Positions 48,097-59,830 of a stretch of DNA of 64,000 nt are shown one piece after another. The notes beneath the pieces were generated by a model. It had not been told where the DNA came from. It saw nothing but the letters and a program-made list of their open reading frames with translations, and searched no databases. This DNA is from Hofstenia miamia. Lineage: Eukaryota > Xenacoelomorpha > Acoela. Location: assembly GCA_004352715.1 (NCBI GenBank), contig SCFE01000030.1:796908-860907 (forward strand), in the 5' to 3' direction. A program made the translations under genes and the position numbers. How positions within the stretch are numbered: position 1 is the stretch's first letter; every line of letters begins with the position of its first letter.

Positions 48097-49361
48097 TATG
48101 TGTCGAAAGTGGTGGACATTAATTTAAAACACCCCTAATGTATTAATAACTTTTATATTAGACTAAATTTCTTTATGTAAACTTTTCCATTAATTCAGAT
48201 GAAATAACAAGGAATTCATGTAACGATTTTCATTAAAAAATTTTAAGATAAGAATTATCTCAAAAAACATGATTTTTATTGATGGAAAAAAATTTTTAAT
48301 ACTGTTTAATTGCTGATTTTAATGATTATCTTTAAATTGACGTCCACCTTTCTTGAGAAAATTCCCCATAAATATTCAATAGGTTTAAGTCCGGAGATTT
48401 ACCAGGCCAATCCAAACTTCAATATTGTTTGTGATAAACCACTGTTTTGTGCATTTTGTTGAAACATTTCATTATTTTTATCCACATTCCATAAATGGTA
48501 TTAAAATGTCTTCTATTACACTAACGTATCGAGCAGAGCTGTTTTCCCTCCATTATCACTAACAGCCCTCCCAGCCGCAGAAAATGCTCCCCAATCATTA
48601 AAGATGGTCCTCGAAATGATCTATTTGAAAACAGCTGTTTTTCTTTCCTCAAATCATACCTGTAGTACTGAGATAAATCAGGCCCATTATTCTCGTCAGG
48701 GAATATTACCCATTTCACCAAATTGACAAGCAACTTCTTGTGTTGATCAGTCAAAGCAGGTTCTGTCTTCCTGTTACAGTAAAAAAATTCAGAGGTTCAT
48801 GCAAACGTTGTTGAACTCGTCTTGATTTTACTGGGAGATCTTGTCCTTGTTGAACCTATCTTGTGTTTGATTTGCCCTTAGAGGCCTCTCTAAAAAGTCT
48901 ACGTTTGGCTGCATTTGTTAACTTTGGCTGACGACCTATATTTTTTGGTGACGCATGATTCAGTACAACCCTTAAAAGTTGTTTAGCAATAACATTTATT
49001 GATTTACCATCATGTTCAAATGCTGTTATTTGACCTTTTCCCTTTTCACTCAGGGAAAAATTTCGTAGCATGCTGAACGGAGTTGAGTTATGGTAATAAT
49101 TTTTATGGTGAAAATGAGTTGTCAATATAAATATCTAATTAAGTTATACTATGTATGCTGTAAAATGCGCCGTATTGGTGAAATTTAAAAACCACCCTTA
49201 ACATATTTTTTACGATAACTATTTTATCTTAAAAAATGTTTTAAAAATTATTATAAAAATACATTTAAAATGTATTAATTAAAATTTAAAAAATTATATT
49301 AGCAAAACAATAAAGGTAATAATAATTTTAGCAGGTGTTTTAATTTCCATCACTTTATGTA
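48097..49361 (-). mobile_element. Decayed Tc1-like transposon with terminal inverted repeats
   Basis: The left end aaagtggtggacattaattt plus aaaacacc (48106-48133) and the right end ggtgttttaatttccatcac plus ttt (49334-49356) form inverted repeats near TA dinucleotides. The minus-strand coding remnant starts with a Tc-type helix-turn-helix region (SLSEKGKGQITAFEHDGKSI, NIGRQPKLTNAAKRRLFREA; 48856-49125). It continues with the DDE region (VIFPDENNGPDLSQYYRYDL, 48521-48754) and ends with WPGKSPDLNPIEYLWG (near 48360-48410), the third catalytic block. Frameshifts and stops between blocks make it inactive. A related solo end lies at 36268. Confidence 0.85.
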
Positions 49362-51060
49362 TACGTTTAAAAAAAATTATTCGTAAATATGTAAATATAA
49401 GCATGAAATCATTACAAGGAGAAATGAGGTAATAAAAGAAAATTGAAAATTTCATCTACAGTTTTGGGCGAAAGCATCAATACATTATAAAAATGTAAAT
49501 TTATAGAAACATATTATACAGAATTTAATAAGAATGAACGATATTATTGTATGTAATTTCTATTTGTAAATGACATTGATAATTTACTCATACTAATGAA
49601 AATGTTGCTTCATATTTTAATTTTTTTCCAGCAGAACAAATTGACTCTATGCAAACGTTGGGGGGGGGTTAAGATGCAACAAAATATATTTTATAATAAT
49701 TATTACAACTTTTTAAAGTACATGTTTTCTCCATTATTTTTTGATGGTCCATGCCAAAGGGAGTAACCCGTCAACCAGGTCAGTAAATGCACTGATATTT
49801 GTGTTACTAACTTTCATGAAATAGAAATTTTATTACAGTAAAAATTTGCAGTCCTACAGAGCTAACACATGGCAGTGAGTATCAAAGTAAAGTTGCACTT
49901 AGTTTTAAGCGCAATGTACTTTTCACTCACACCGGGTTGTTGCGCAAAACACTGAATACACTCATTTTTTCGTTTTAGATTGAATTTAATCTGCAAATAC
50001 AAAGAAAAATAGGTTTTCTTTCACGATGCTACTTGAAAGATCGAGTCAAAGCACAAATGTAAACACTGTACGACAGAACCATCTACCACCACACCCACCA
50101 AAATTTAAATGACGTAAATTTCGCATACATCATTCCACGGCTCTATAAACTTGAAAGTGTTCGAAAAAACTATGTGGCCTTCTGCATATGTACTTGAAAT
50201 ATACGGTTACTTTGTAATGGTCAAAGTACTACTATATAATTTTACTAGCCATGTTTATTCACGTGAAAATGTTAAATATTTTCTAGAATTTGAATCGCTA
50301 TTAATAGAAATATATAAGCTTCGAAAAAGATTTAATTGAGCGTTTTAATTAATTTGCAATTTTAAAGCTTTATCTCTAAAGAGCCAATAACTTAAAGTAA
50401 GTGTCGATAAGGATCACCATAATCGTATATTAAGTATGCAGAAGATACCTGTGGTACATCATCCAATAAAAGCATTTCAATTATGGGTTTTTGTGATTAC
50501 ACATTATGTATATATCATAATAATAATAATAATATAAATAATTTGATCTTGATGAATTGGAAGTCTTTTTGAAGAGATTTTTCGGAAAGACCAAATAAAA
50601 TGCTACAGTGACAAATGAATCGATATTTTTGTCAAAACAAGTCTCAAGATATTCTAATGTTTTCTGTGTGTGAATAATTTACTAGAAATACCGCGTTGAT
50701 TGTCGTCCAGCACTTGAAAATATATTTTCGAATGGTTAAAATGAGAACATTAAAAATTAGATCAAAATCATAATCAAAAGCAATAATGAAAAGAGAATAA
50801 ATAATCTACCTGACAAGTCACCAAAATTGGCACAAGTAAAAAATTGTCACCTGGCAAATCTTGAATAAAATATTAATTCTTTTTGACTATTTGCATGCAA
50901 AACGAGCGATAAATTAACTGAAAACACTACACCTTAAATAGCATCGTCAATCAAAATATAACATATATAACGATTGGGGGCACACGACTTAAATGAATAT
51001 TTTCTTAATATGTATTAACAACATTGCAATAAAATAGTAGTTATTATTATTAATAAAAAC
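49362..51060. other. Non-coding AT-rich stretch
   Basis: No gene or element seen. It contains a G run (49661-49668) and a TAA run near 50518-50535. It separates the Tc1-like element from the transketolase gene. Confidence 0.5.
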
Positions 51061-51404
51061 GTTTTCGCATTGCACCCACTTGAACAATTTTGATTTCGGA
51101 ACAATGAAAAAATCCGATTTAAATTAAAAAAGCAAAAAAACCGGATTTTTTTCTTCAAATCGGATTTTTTATCTCAATTTCAATTTTACCCAGACAATCT
51201 TACAAGGTAGTAAATATTAGAAATCCTTTTGATATTACAATTTTTGAAATGCAATAATTTAATCAATTTTGAATAAACTGAAGATAAAAAACATGCAAAA
51301 CAACATTTCAGAGCTTGTCAATTCATTGCAATATCTAAGCAATTAGAATTTGTATCACTTTTAGTTTACTTGATTTAAATCAATAACTGAACTAATAATG
51401 TGCT

Positions 51405-51476
51405 TTGATTTAAATCAGATTTAAATCAGATTTAAATCAATGATTTAAATCGAGTGATTTAAATAGACCAATACTG
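51405..51476. repeat. GATTTAAATC cluster, hAT-like end
   Basis: Five or so copies of (t)gatttaaatc(a) are clustered. Read on the minus strand the block begins CAGTATTGGTCTATTTAAAT at 51476, like a hAT terminus starting with CAG. AAATCCG/CGGATTT motifs at 51105-51170 may belong to the same element. No target duplication was found. Confidence 0.45.
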
Positions 51477-51597
51477 TCTTCGATGAAAATTTGTTTAATA
51501 CATACAACGTATATTGCACCGTAATAAGTTTTGCTGCTTAGCATTGTTTGTAATTTACTGAGTACTGAAAAACAATACAAAAATAAAATTGGAATTC

Positions 51598-51603
51598 TTT
51601 ATT
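51598..51603 (-). promoter_or_regulatory. Polyadenylation signal of the transketolase gene
   Basis: AATAAA on the minus strand, about 36 bases past the stop codon (ttaataaagaa). The 3'UTR would be very short. Confidence 0.65.
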
Positions 51604-51638
51604 AAACATGATCAATTTCTTTTAAAGAAAATGAAAAA

Positions 51639-53510
51639 TTATTTACGCTTAACTGCTTCGACAATGGCTGAGCTATCAATTTTAAACAACTTTAATAACT
51701 CTGAGCCAACCCCACTGATGGGACAACGAGGAACTGCTAGCTTATGTGTTCTGGTGGGGAATTCGGAGAGAGCACTTAGAACAGCTTCACCAAGACCACC
51801 TTCAGGATAATGATCTTCAACAGTGATAATATACTTGGTTTCACCAGCAGCTTTTCTCAACGTTTCAACATCAATAGGTTTAATGGTAAAAAGATCTATT
51901 ACACGAATGTTGATGCCTTCTTTAGCGAGAATATCATAAGCAATGAGTGATTGACCTAAAGTTACCCCAGCCGTAACTACGGTGGCAACATCATTTGAAG
52001 ATTGACGTACAACATGAGCTTTTCCAATAGCAAATTCTGTTAGAGGGGTATGCACTGTAGGTAGCTCGTCCCTTGTCATGCGAATGTAACACAATCCTTT
52101 GGTGTTAGCGGATAATTCTATAGCACGCTCAATAGCGAACCCGTCAGAAGGATAAAAAACTGTAGAGTTGGGAAGTGCGCGAAACATTCCAATGTCTTCC
52201 AATGCCATCTGACTAGCACCATCAGGTCCAATCGACACTCCGCAATGCGAACCAGCAATATTTAGATTAGTCTCAGAAATCGCCGCCATGCGAATATGAT
52301 CGTAAGCACGTGAATAAAATGCTGAAAATGTTGATGAAAATACAATTGCACGATCTCTACACGCTAATCCCAATCCGACGCCTACCATGTTCTGCTCTGC
52401 TATGTAGCATTCAATAAATCGATCGGGATGCGCTTTTTGATAATCAATGGCAAATGTTGAATTCTTCATGTCACCATCTAGAGAAATCAAACGATCATAG
52501 TTGAGACTGTTTAGAGTTACCCCGTACATCTTACGAATAGACACTTTAGAAGCTCCGCCGGGTACATTGGTTTTAGGTAATTTAAGTGTAGGAAAGACTA
52601 TTTCATCAACTGAACAACGAGGAGTTGACATTGGAATAGAAACAGCGTTGTTTGGAATATTTGCTAACAATTCATCAACAAAAGCGGCAGGTTTTGCAAT
52701 GGGCTTACCATGAAACCCCATTTTATCTTCAATATCTTTAAGTCCCTTTCCCTTAAAGGTACGGCAAATCAAAACTGTAGGCTTATCATGCAAATCAACG
52801 TTAAGATACGTTTGTAATTCAGCAATGGCATGACCGTCAATTGAAACTGCATTCCAACCAAAAGTCTTCCAACGAGTTACAATATCATCAAGATCATGTT
52901 GAAACATTGTTGGATCTGATTGACCCAAGCGATTGACATCTACAATTGCAAATAAATTGTTTAGTTTATAAAACCCAGCAAATTGCATCGCTTCATATAC
53001 AGAACCTTCCGCGCATTCTCCGTCACCCAAAACGCAATATACACGATATTCGGCTTTATCTATGTACTTTCCACAGTAAGCCATGCCACATGCAGCATTC
53101 AATCCTTGTCCTAAAGAGCCAGTAGCCACATCGACGAAGTCTAATTGAGGCATTGGATGCCCCTCATACTTGTTACCAGTGGCTCTAAGTCCCGTAATCA
53201 ATTCTTTCTGATGTTCGCCAAGATTTCGTAAGTTCAATGAGCCTCCATTTGCCTCGGCGTCTTCAATTAAAACCCATGCAGCATAGAGAATAGGCGCAGC
53301 ATGTCCTTTAGACAATATAAACCTATCACTTCCAGCACTCTTCCGTTGCTTTCGGTCATATTTCATTATATTAAAGAATAAGACTGACATAATTTCTGCA
53401 CAACTACAACAAGTAGTAGGATGACCTGAATTTCCATGTGGATTATCACTAGTCGCAAGAATGCTTAAGACACGAAGTTTGTCAGCGATGTATTGCAAAA
53501 CGTCGGACAT
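51639..53510 (-). CDS. TKT: Transketolase, intact, uninterrupted reading frame
   Basis: Cytosolic enzyme of the non-oxidative pentose phosphate pathway; it moves two-carbon ketol units between sugar phosphates using thiamine diphosphate. The 623-residue length matches animal transketolases. Landmarks: H30 in GNSGHPTTCC, H70 in SKGHAAP, GSLGQGL (131-137), the cofactor motif from GDGECAEGS (162-170) to the Asn of VDVNRLGQSDP (193), FHGKP with H268, the catalytic Glu372 in YIAEQNMVGVG, RMAAISE, GSHCGVSIGPDG (420-431) and the C-terminal domain (VEDHYPEGGLGEAV). The start is fixed by MSDVLQYIADKLRVL, aligning with animal N-termini. No catalytic residue I can recall is missing. An acceptor (tatttttcag, exon from 53517) seven bases before the ATG implies a 5'UTR intron. 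It could equally be a paralogue such as a TKTL-type protein, but it is clearly a full-length transketolase. Confidence 0.97.
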   Translation of the reverse strand: MSDVLQYIADKLRVLSILATSDNPHGNSGHPTTCCSCAEIMSVLFFNIMKYDRKQRKSAGSDRFILSKGHAAPILYAAWVLIEDAEANGGSLNLRNLGEHQKELITGLRATGNKYEGHPMPQLDFVDVATGSLGQGLNAACGMAYCGKYIDKAEYRVYCVLGDGECAEGSVYEAMQFAGFYKLNNLFAIVDVNRLGQSDPTMFQHDLDDIVTRWKTFGWNAVSIDGHAIAELQTYLNVDLHDKPTVLICRTFKGKGLKDIEDKMGFHGKPIAKPAAFVDELLANIPNNAVSIPMSTPRCSVDEIVFPTLKLPKTNVPGGASKVSIRKMYGVTLNSLNYDRLISLDGDMKNSTFAIDYQKAHPDRFIECYIAEQNMVGVGLGLACRDRAIVFSSTFSAFYSRAYDHIRMAAISETNLNIAGSHCGVSIGPDGASQMALEDIGMFRALPNSTVFYPSDGFAIERAIELSANTKGLCYIRMTRDELPTVHTPLTEFAIGKAHVVRQSSNDVATVVTAGVTLGQSLIAYDILAKEGINIRVIDLFTIKPIDVETLRKAAGETKYIITVEDHYPEGGLGEAVLSALSEFPTRTHKLAVPRCPISGVGSELLKLFKIDSSAIVEAVKRK

Positions 53511-53516
53511 TGTCGA

Positions 53517-53530
53517 TCTGAAAAATACAC
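53517..53530 (-). promoter_or_regulatory. 5'UTR splice acceptor of the transketolase gene
   Basis: tgtatttttcag on the minus strand sits directly before ATCGACA-ATG. A pyrimidine-rich tract and AG so close to the start codon suggest the first exon is non-coding and lies further upstream. Confidence 0.6.
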
Positions 53531-53889
53531 AAAGTTGAGAAATGTATTAATAGAAATGTAATAGGAACCAAGAGTGAATAAAAATATAATTAGAAGCTAA
53601 CACGCTCCCATTGAATCGAGTAAATAAGAGAAAATTCAAAAACGTTTAACAAGTAAATAGTCAATAAGCAAATCTAACGAACTAATAGATTAATGTCAAT
53701 AATACATAAAGAATGCCAATTAAAGTCGATCTCACAATTCTCTAAGCGAAACCCTGTTTAAAGTCTACAAAAATAATTTTAAATTGTAATTCAAAATCAC
53801 AATTATGAATTATTTCTCTAATATAAAACAATTTCTGATATGATTACTTGTAGACGAAAATATAAAAATAATACTGCTGGATACATTAA

Positions 53890-56360
53890 CTATAATAGCG
53901 CCTCCGAATATTTTTCTGAAAAAAGTAGGCGCCGCTGAATACAAAATTATCATTAACAAGCATTTTTAAGAAATTCTTGAAAAAAACAATAAATTTAACA
54001 ATAACATTGATAACATGCAATAAAAAATGACTAAAAGTAGTGCATAATTCAGCCTATTTTAGAATAAATTCTGTTAAAAAATTCGCTATCAGTTTCATAT
54101 CTATTTTGAAAATGAATTTGCCGTACATATTTTCTTGGAAAAGTTTTATTAATATTCTTAAGCAGCAAAAATGCCAATTTTTCGGATTCATTTAGGCTAA
54201 GCGCGCATTGTTGATTTTTTAATTTAACAACTAAATAATTTACAAATTAAATAGTTTATCAAAATTTTGTCAAGCGCGCACTAGTGATTTTTAATCTGCT
54301 CAATCGTTCATTTTAGAATGGATTTTATTAAGACAAAGCACGTCTTAAAGTCATAATTAAATTACCAAAAACACGCAAAAGACTTTTCTATGAAGTTTAT
54401 TAATTACTTTTGAATGAATACGCAGTGTTTCGATGAATTACTGTAATTAAACTCTGTCCCAGTTAATAAGTAAACACAAATTTTTCTGTCTTATTGGTTG
54501 GAGGTATGCCATAGTAATGAAGTGTTGTTGCTGAGGTGTGCGACCTTACCGAGCAATGAAAGTTTTTTTCCCCAAAAAATGGAAATAAAACTTATAAGCA
54601 ATTTTGAACAAGTTTGGGGCACCAAGTTTGGAATTTTGAGCTTCTTGGGGTTCAACATATCAAAATAAAAGAGTAATTATATAAATTTAGCAAACAATTG
54701 AGGTCCAATACTAGAAAAAATCTTTAATAAACAATTTTAGACTATTTTGGATGTCAAATAGTTACGCAGGTACAAGATATTTATTGAAAAGGGAGCGTTC
54801 ACATATTACGTAATCAATTTTTTGGCTATTTTCTACTCCCCCCTCCCCCATGTAATCAGTNAATGCGAAACACACAAATTCATGAAATTTTATGCAAATT
54901 ACTATCATTAAATTTACAAACTATTAAATATTAAATTTACAATCAATTAAATATAAATTTATTTTTACATGCAAAATATAAAATATGGGGAATACAGAAG
55001 ATTTAAATAGTTGATATTTTTCATACTTATGATAAAATATGCTGTCATTTTTTTTTGATTTGTTTATGTCATCAAACCACTTGACCCCTCCCCCCTAATC
55101 AAACGTAAGCAATTTTGATGACCCTCTCCCCCCCTACTTGATTACGTAATATGTGAACGCTCCCAAAGTATTTAGTATGCACCAAAGCGGCCACTAAAAA
55201 ATTAATACATAAATTTTGGAATTGTTGTATGGGGGCCTGAATTCACTTCCCGCACTAGGTTTCCAAATTTACCTTGACGCTACTGATAGTAACATGAAAG
55301 AATATCTGTTTTTGCATCTTCAAAAACTAGATTATACACGGACGTTTAGGCTAAGCATGTCACCTGTTACAGATACTTAACTATATTAAGTTCACATGTG
55401 AACAGTTTAGTTTTTATTAAATAAATTCTACATATGAGTATTGATATCAGACAGAGAAACAGTTTAAAATAAAATAAAAGCTCTGGTGTTTAATAATTGT
55501 AAGGAGCTAAATAACAGCTTGATCCTTCTTTCCAAGTCAATTAATTCAGTCCAATTTTCAAAAAAACTTCTCTTCATAAAGCTATTGTTATTTTTCTTTA
55601 AGCTGCTTGTAAAAGTAATCTTTTAACTATAAATTATAATGCACGGTTCGCCTCTGAATGAATCAATGTCTCTTACCGTTACGAATTGATCAATTAATTA
55701 ATTGTAGTGCGCGCACGTCCATTGAAAACACTATGTTCTATTTTCTGTGTCAACAGTTTAATCAACGCGAAAATAGACCACGCAGGAATTTTTTAATTTT
55801 TGTGATCATTTAATTGCTAGTGCGCGTTGACGCAAAGAAAGCTCTATGTTCTATTTTGTAAACCAAATAGTTTCGTATTTACGTAAATTAAAAATTACTA
55901 GTGCGCGTGGCGCAGTAAAGTAAAATTTGAATTACAAAATGTAGCCGAAGCTTGAACAAAATTTTTGAATTGTCTCTCATTAATTGATTTAACAGGAGTT
56001 TTATTTTTGTTTTAAAACTTGTTACATGATTACTTAACACGCTGACATGATGCCCATCAATATAATTATCAAAATAAAAATTTGTATATTAAGCGCCTCT
56101 ATAATAGTACAATGCTGTACTAAGCGCCGCTATAATAGTTCTGATTTTGTATTCAGCGCCACTATAAATGTCCAATAGTTAAAATTCGAAAACTTTGAAG
56201 CCGTTTTCTCATGTTTGAACAGCGCCACCAACCTGAAATTTACGTCACTTTCGGCGAATATAATATGCAAACTGTCTACAGATTTTCAGTCAATTTCATT
56301 GTATACTAGCCTAAAAATCACTCGACGCCGTTGAAGACACACTAGTGCCGCTGAATACCA
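53890..56360. mobile_element. Candidate 2.5-kb inverted-repeat element with GGCGCT motifs
   Basis: Left: taggcgccgctgaatacaaa (about 53927) and aagcgcgcactagtgatttt (about 54273). Right, in inverted orientation: tggcgctgaatacaaaat (about 56145) and acgcgcactagtaattttta (about 55900). The right side carries three spaced copies of agcgcc-(t/g/a)ctata, with tataatag following in two of them (56093-56165). No protein is encoded. The ends are diffuse, so limits are approximate. A MITE (54791-55164) is nested inside. It shares its motif with the element at 58500-59830. Confidence 0.5.
54791..55164. mobile_element. MITE with 27-bp perfect terminal inverted repeats
   Basis: The 374-bp element starts gggagcgttcacatattacg taatcaa and ends with its exact complement (55138-55164). 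Subterminal C-rich and G-rich tracts (ctcccccctccccc, ctccccccc) are also roughly inverted. It has no coding capacity. A one-base N at 54861 lies inside. Similar GGGAGCGTTCA...TTACGTAA elements are, as I recall, common in invertebrate genomes; the superfamily was not determined. Confidence 0.85.
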
Positions 56361-56449
56361 GGATGCATTGAAATTTACTGATATTCTGCAGAGTTATAAT
56401 AGTAACAACAATAACAAAAATAATAGTAATGGTTAAAAAGCTCTTTATT

Positions 56450-58440
56450 TTAAAGAAGAAAAATAAAATAAAATAAAATTACAAATCTTACAAATAAAAT
56501 AAATTCCTTCCTAAGCATGCAATTTTTTTGAGGCCCTGATATATCTTGATGGCTGAGAAGGTTATGCTTTAATTTACGTTTAAATTTGCTTAATGTGGGC
56601 GCAAAACGTATGTGTTGATCTAAGTAATTCCACATTTTTTGGTTTTAATAATAAAGGAATTATGCCTAATTTTGATACTATGCATGTACGAGTAAAATTT
56701 TATGAGGGTTTCAAACAATTTAATGGACATGTCATTTTATTGATGAATTTGTACATATTTCCAAGCTAGCATATTGACTATAGTACTTAGGTTCTAGTAA
56801 CTGGTATGTTTAAGTAATGCGCTGGTTTGTTGCTTACGTATGTTTAATAAAATCCGAACAGATCTATCGAAAATTGCATTTAAATTCTTATTTTGTTCTA
56901 CAGTTATACAATTCAAGAGTGCGGATGCATATGAGAAATGGCTCATTACAAATGTGTTTATCAAATGTGGTTCTTTAATTACTGTTCTTAATTCTCGAAT
57001 ATATTCAATGCCAGAGTTCATATTTCTCATCTTTTTAGAAAGGAATTCATGGAACTTTAGTCTCATCGATTTGGACACCTAGATATGTTACAACAGAAGA
57101 TTATTTGATGTTATTGTTTCTATTAATGTTTAATTCTATGTTCTCAGCTAATGGACGTGTTTCATTTGGAGAAAAGATCATGAATTGTGTTTTATCAATA
57201 TTTATAGTTAGTGTATTCACATTAAAGTATGCAATAAGGTGTCTAATACTATTATTTATAATGCTTGCAGCTGTGTAAGGGCTGATGTTACGAGAAAAAA
57301 TACAAGTGTCATCTGCATATTGGTATATATCACAATTGTTTATGTGATGGCACATGTCATTTACATATAATGTAAAACTGTTCCCCGTAGAACCCCACTG
57401 TAGGGCGTTTGGCATTTAGAATATACGTGCCCTATTTTCACACTTTATTTTCATCCTGATAGAAAGCTCTTGGTCAATGTTAGGCTATTTTAATTAAATA
57501 CATATGCTGTCAATTTTGAGCAAAAAATTTCAGGGTTGATGCTATCAAACGCCTTACTGAGATCCATCCATTAGTGCGATGGCAGAGCTTATGTTTTGCT
57601 CCAAATTTATGCGTATACTTTTTGTGATGGTAATAAGGGCATCATTCGTAGAAAAATTAGCAAAAGGGTTTGTAATTGAAATGGGCCTATAGTTAACACC
57701 TAATATCAGATCTCCTTTTTTATAGATAGGTGAGATTTCAGCTGATTTCAAAACATTAGGTAAAGTCTTTTTTAATGCATTAATTGTAAATTAATAGTAG
57801 ATGGTTTTCAAACACATTGATATAATTCTTAATGACGAAAATTGCGATATTTAGGGAGGCGCATGACTTATTTTGATCGAGCTTAGAAATTGTGAATAAC
57901 AGTTGTTTCTTACTAATATATGTGAAACAAAATGTAGAACTGACTTTACATTGGATTGCTGGTTCCATTTTAGGTCCACTATATTCCCCCAAATTGATGA
58001 ATACGTCATTTAAATGGTTTGCAACTGCAGTTTTGTTTGATATCATATTTTCATTAATAGACAATTCTTTAATGTCAGTTTCCTCGTTTTTACTTCTATG
58101 AAGGAAATTGTTCACAAACGTTCATTTGTTTTTGCCTTTATCCAATTTCTTATACAAACTGTTTGCATAGTCAATACGAAGTTGTGTTTTTAATCAGGAT
58201 TGATTTTATTGTAATTTGACTATGCACGGAAGATGATGGATGGGCATTAAGATTGCTTAAAGCCTCTTTCAGTTTTTCCTCTAAAACTTTATATTCATGA
58301 TTAGCTTTAAATATTTTACTAATTGATCTGATTCGTGAGTTATTGCGAATAAATTTCCTACTCATATCTTCTACTTTACCAATTGAACTTCTTATTTGAG
58401 AAAGCAGGAAAGATAGCATATGTTTTCGATCTTCTAGCGT
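56450..58440 (-). mobile_element. Decayed LINE reverse transcriptase
   Basis: On the minus strand the pieces run: linker between endonuclease and reverse transcriptase (58171-58419; 57780-58115 with FVIKNYINVFENHLLLIYN), SAEISPIYKKGDLILGVNYR then PISI (57700-57751), DGSQ next to a lost palm A block, a degraded GVPQG region (NALQWGSTGNSFTLYVNDM), the active site YQYADDTCIFSR (57101-57415), thumb and C-terminal parts (SHFSYASALLNC; 56794-57078), and a tail MWNYLDQHIRFAPTLSKFKR (56450-56635). Multiple frameshifts, inactive. Jockey/CR1-like in arrangement. Confidence 0.85.
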
Positions 58441-58499
58441 GCATATAAAATCATATGGGATGTTATAAAGCTGTTCTAGGAATGCCTGTTCTGAGAAAT

Positions 58500-59765
58500 T
58501 TAATAATAATAATAATAATAATAATTATTATTATAATGGCGCTTATGGACACTTTGAAATTATAATGGCGCTACTGGCCACTTTCATGAACAATTATAAT
58601 GGCGCTACTGGACAAAATTTATTATAATGGCGCTAATGGAATTGCCTTGACTATTATAATGGCGCTTATGGCGATTATTATTATTATTAAGATGTTATTC
58701 TTTCATAACAATCTGTTTTATACGTTTATATAGTAAATACCTATGTATATATTTAGATCCATATTGAAAAAGCTGAATTCAACCATATCTTGTGTGATTT
58801 TTTTTCGCAAAAATTTAAAATTTTTTGTGTCCTCTAAAAAAACGTGATTGCGCAGCGAATAATGTTCCGATTGACTTCAAACCAGTTTTATTCGTTTTTA
58901 AATGAATTTTTACATCTAAAAATTGTTTTCCATAGCTTTTTGTAGTGTCCTAGTTTGATATTTTTTAGGAAATCCTAACATGAACTATTCTACGGGAAGG
59001 ATTATGTAGAATGTTAATGAATCAAACAATTTTGAACTAGCCATTGCATTAAATAAGTTCAAAAGTTAGTTCTAGATGTAAAATGTAATTTAGAAGAGAA
59101 TAAAAGTGGTCCGAAGTCGATCCGAGCACTATTGGCTTTATATTTAACGTTTTATTAAGGTCATTCCACAATAAAAGGGGTTGTGCCTTTGCGAAACCCT
59201 AGATTGCGGGACGAATAATGCTCAGATCGATTTCGGACCTGTTTTATTCACTTTGAAATTAAATTTTACATATATAATGATCTTTTCAGTTTGTTTCAAG
59301 ATGGAATTTTGGTAAGACAGGCCGGGATAATTATTTTCTTACAAAAACAAAATAAAAGCGGGAAAATTGTTCAAATATGTAGACTCCTATTTATTACCAC
59401 CTAATTAATCATTTACTACGAAAATATACTTATATTATATGAGAAATTACAATTAAATCACTAGCGCCATTATAATATTTAGTAAAATTGACATTAGCGC
59501 CATTATAATAGTTCAAAATAGTGTGCCAGTAGCGCCATTATAATTGTTCACTTTCGAAAAATTTGGAGGCCCGTTTCTCCTAAGCTAATGCCCCTATCTT
59601 GCTCAAACTTACTGCACATTTGAATCATTGCATAGAGAAGCTACACACCAAGTTTCATTAAAATTCAATGAAAATTGGATGCAAAAAATGAAAAGGGCGC
59701 TAATGCACTATGGAGAGGGCGATACTGAAACCAGATTTCTCGAAACACCTTTACACTAGCGCCAT

Positions 59766-59815
<50 letters not shown>

Positions 59816-59830
59816 CAACAACAACAATAA
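58500..59830. mobile_element. Inverted-repeat element with TATAATGGCGCT subrepeat arrays at both ends
   Basis: The left end is a TAA run (58501-58525) followed by five copies of tataatggcgct at 58532, 58561, 58595, 58623 and 58655. The right end has four inverted copies (agcgccattata at 59463, 59496, 59531 and 59758) and another TAA run then CAA run (59765-59829). The interior holds a diverged direct repeat (58845-58920 versus 59205-59275) and an inverted one (59105-59150 versus 59207-59255; gatcgatttcggacc type core). No protein is encoded. Foldback-type organisation; family unknown. Confidence 0.6.
59765..59829. repeat. TAA then CAA microsatellite
   Basis: About 16 TAA units followed by several ACA/CAA units, abutting the last agcgccattata motif of the inverted-repeat element. 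Confidence 0.9.
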
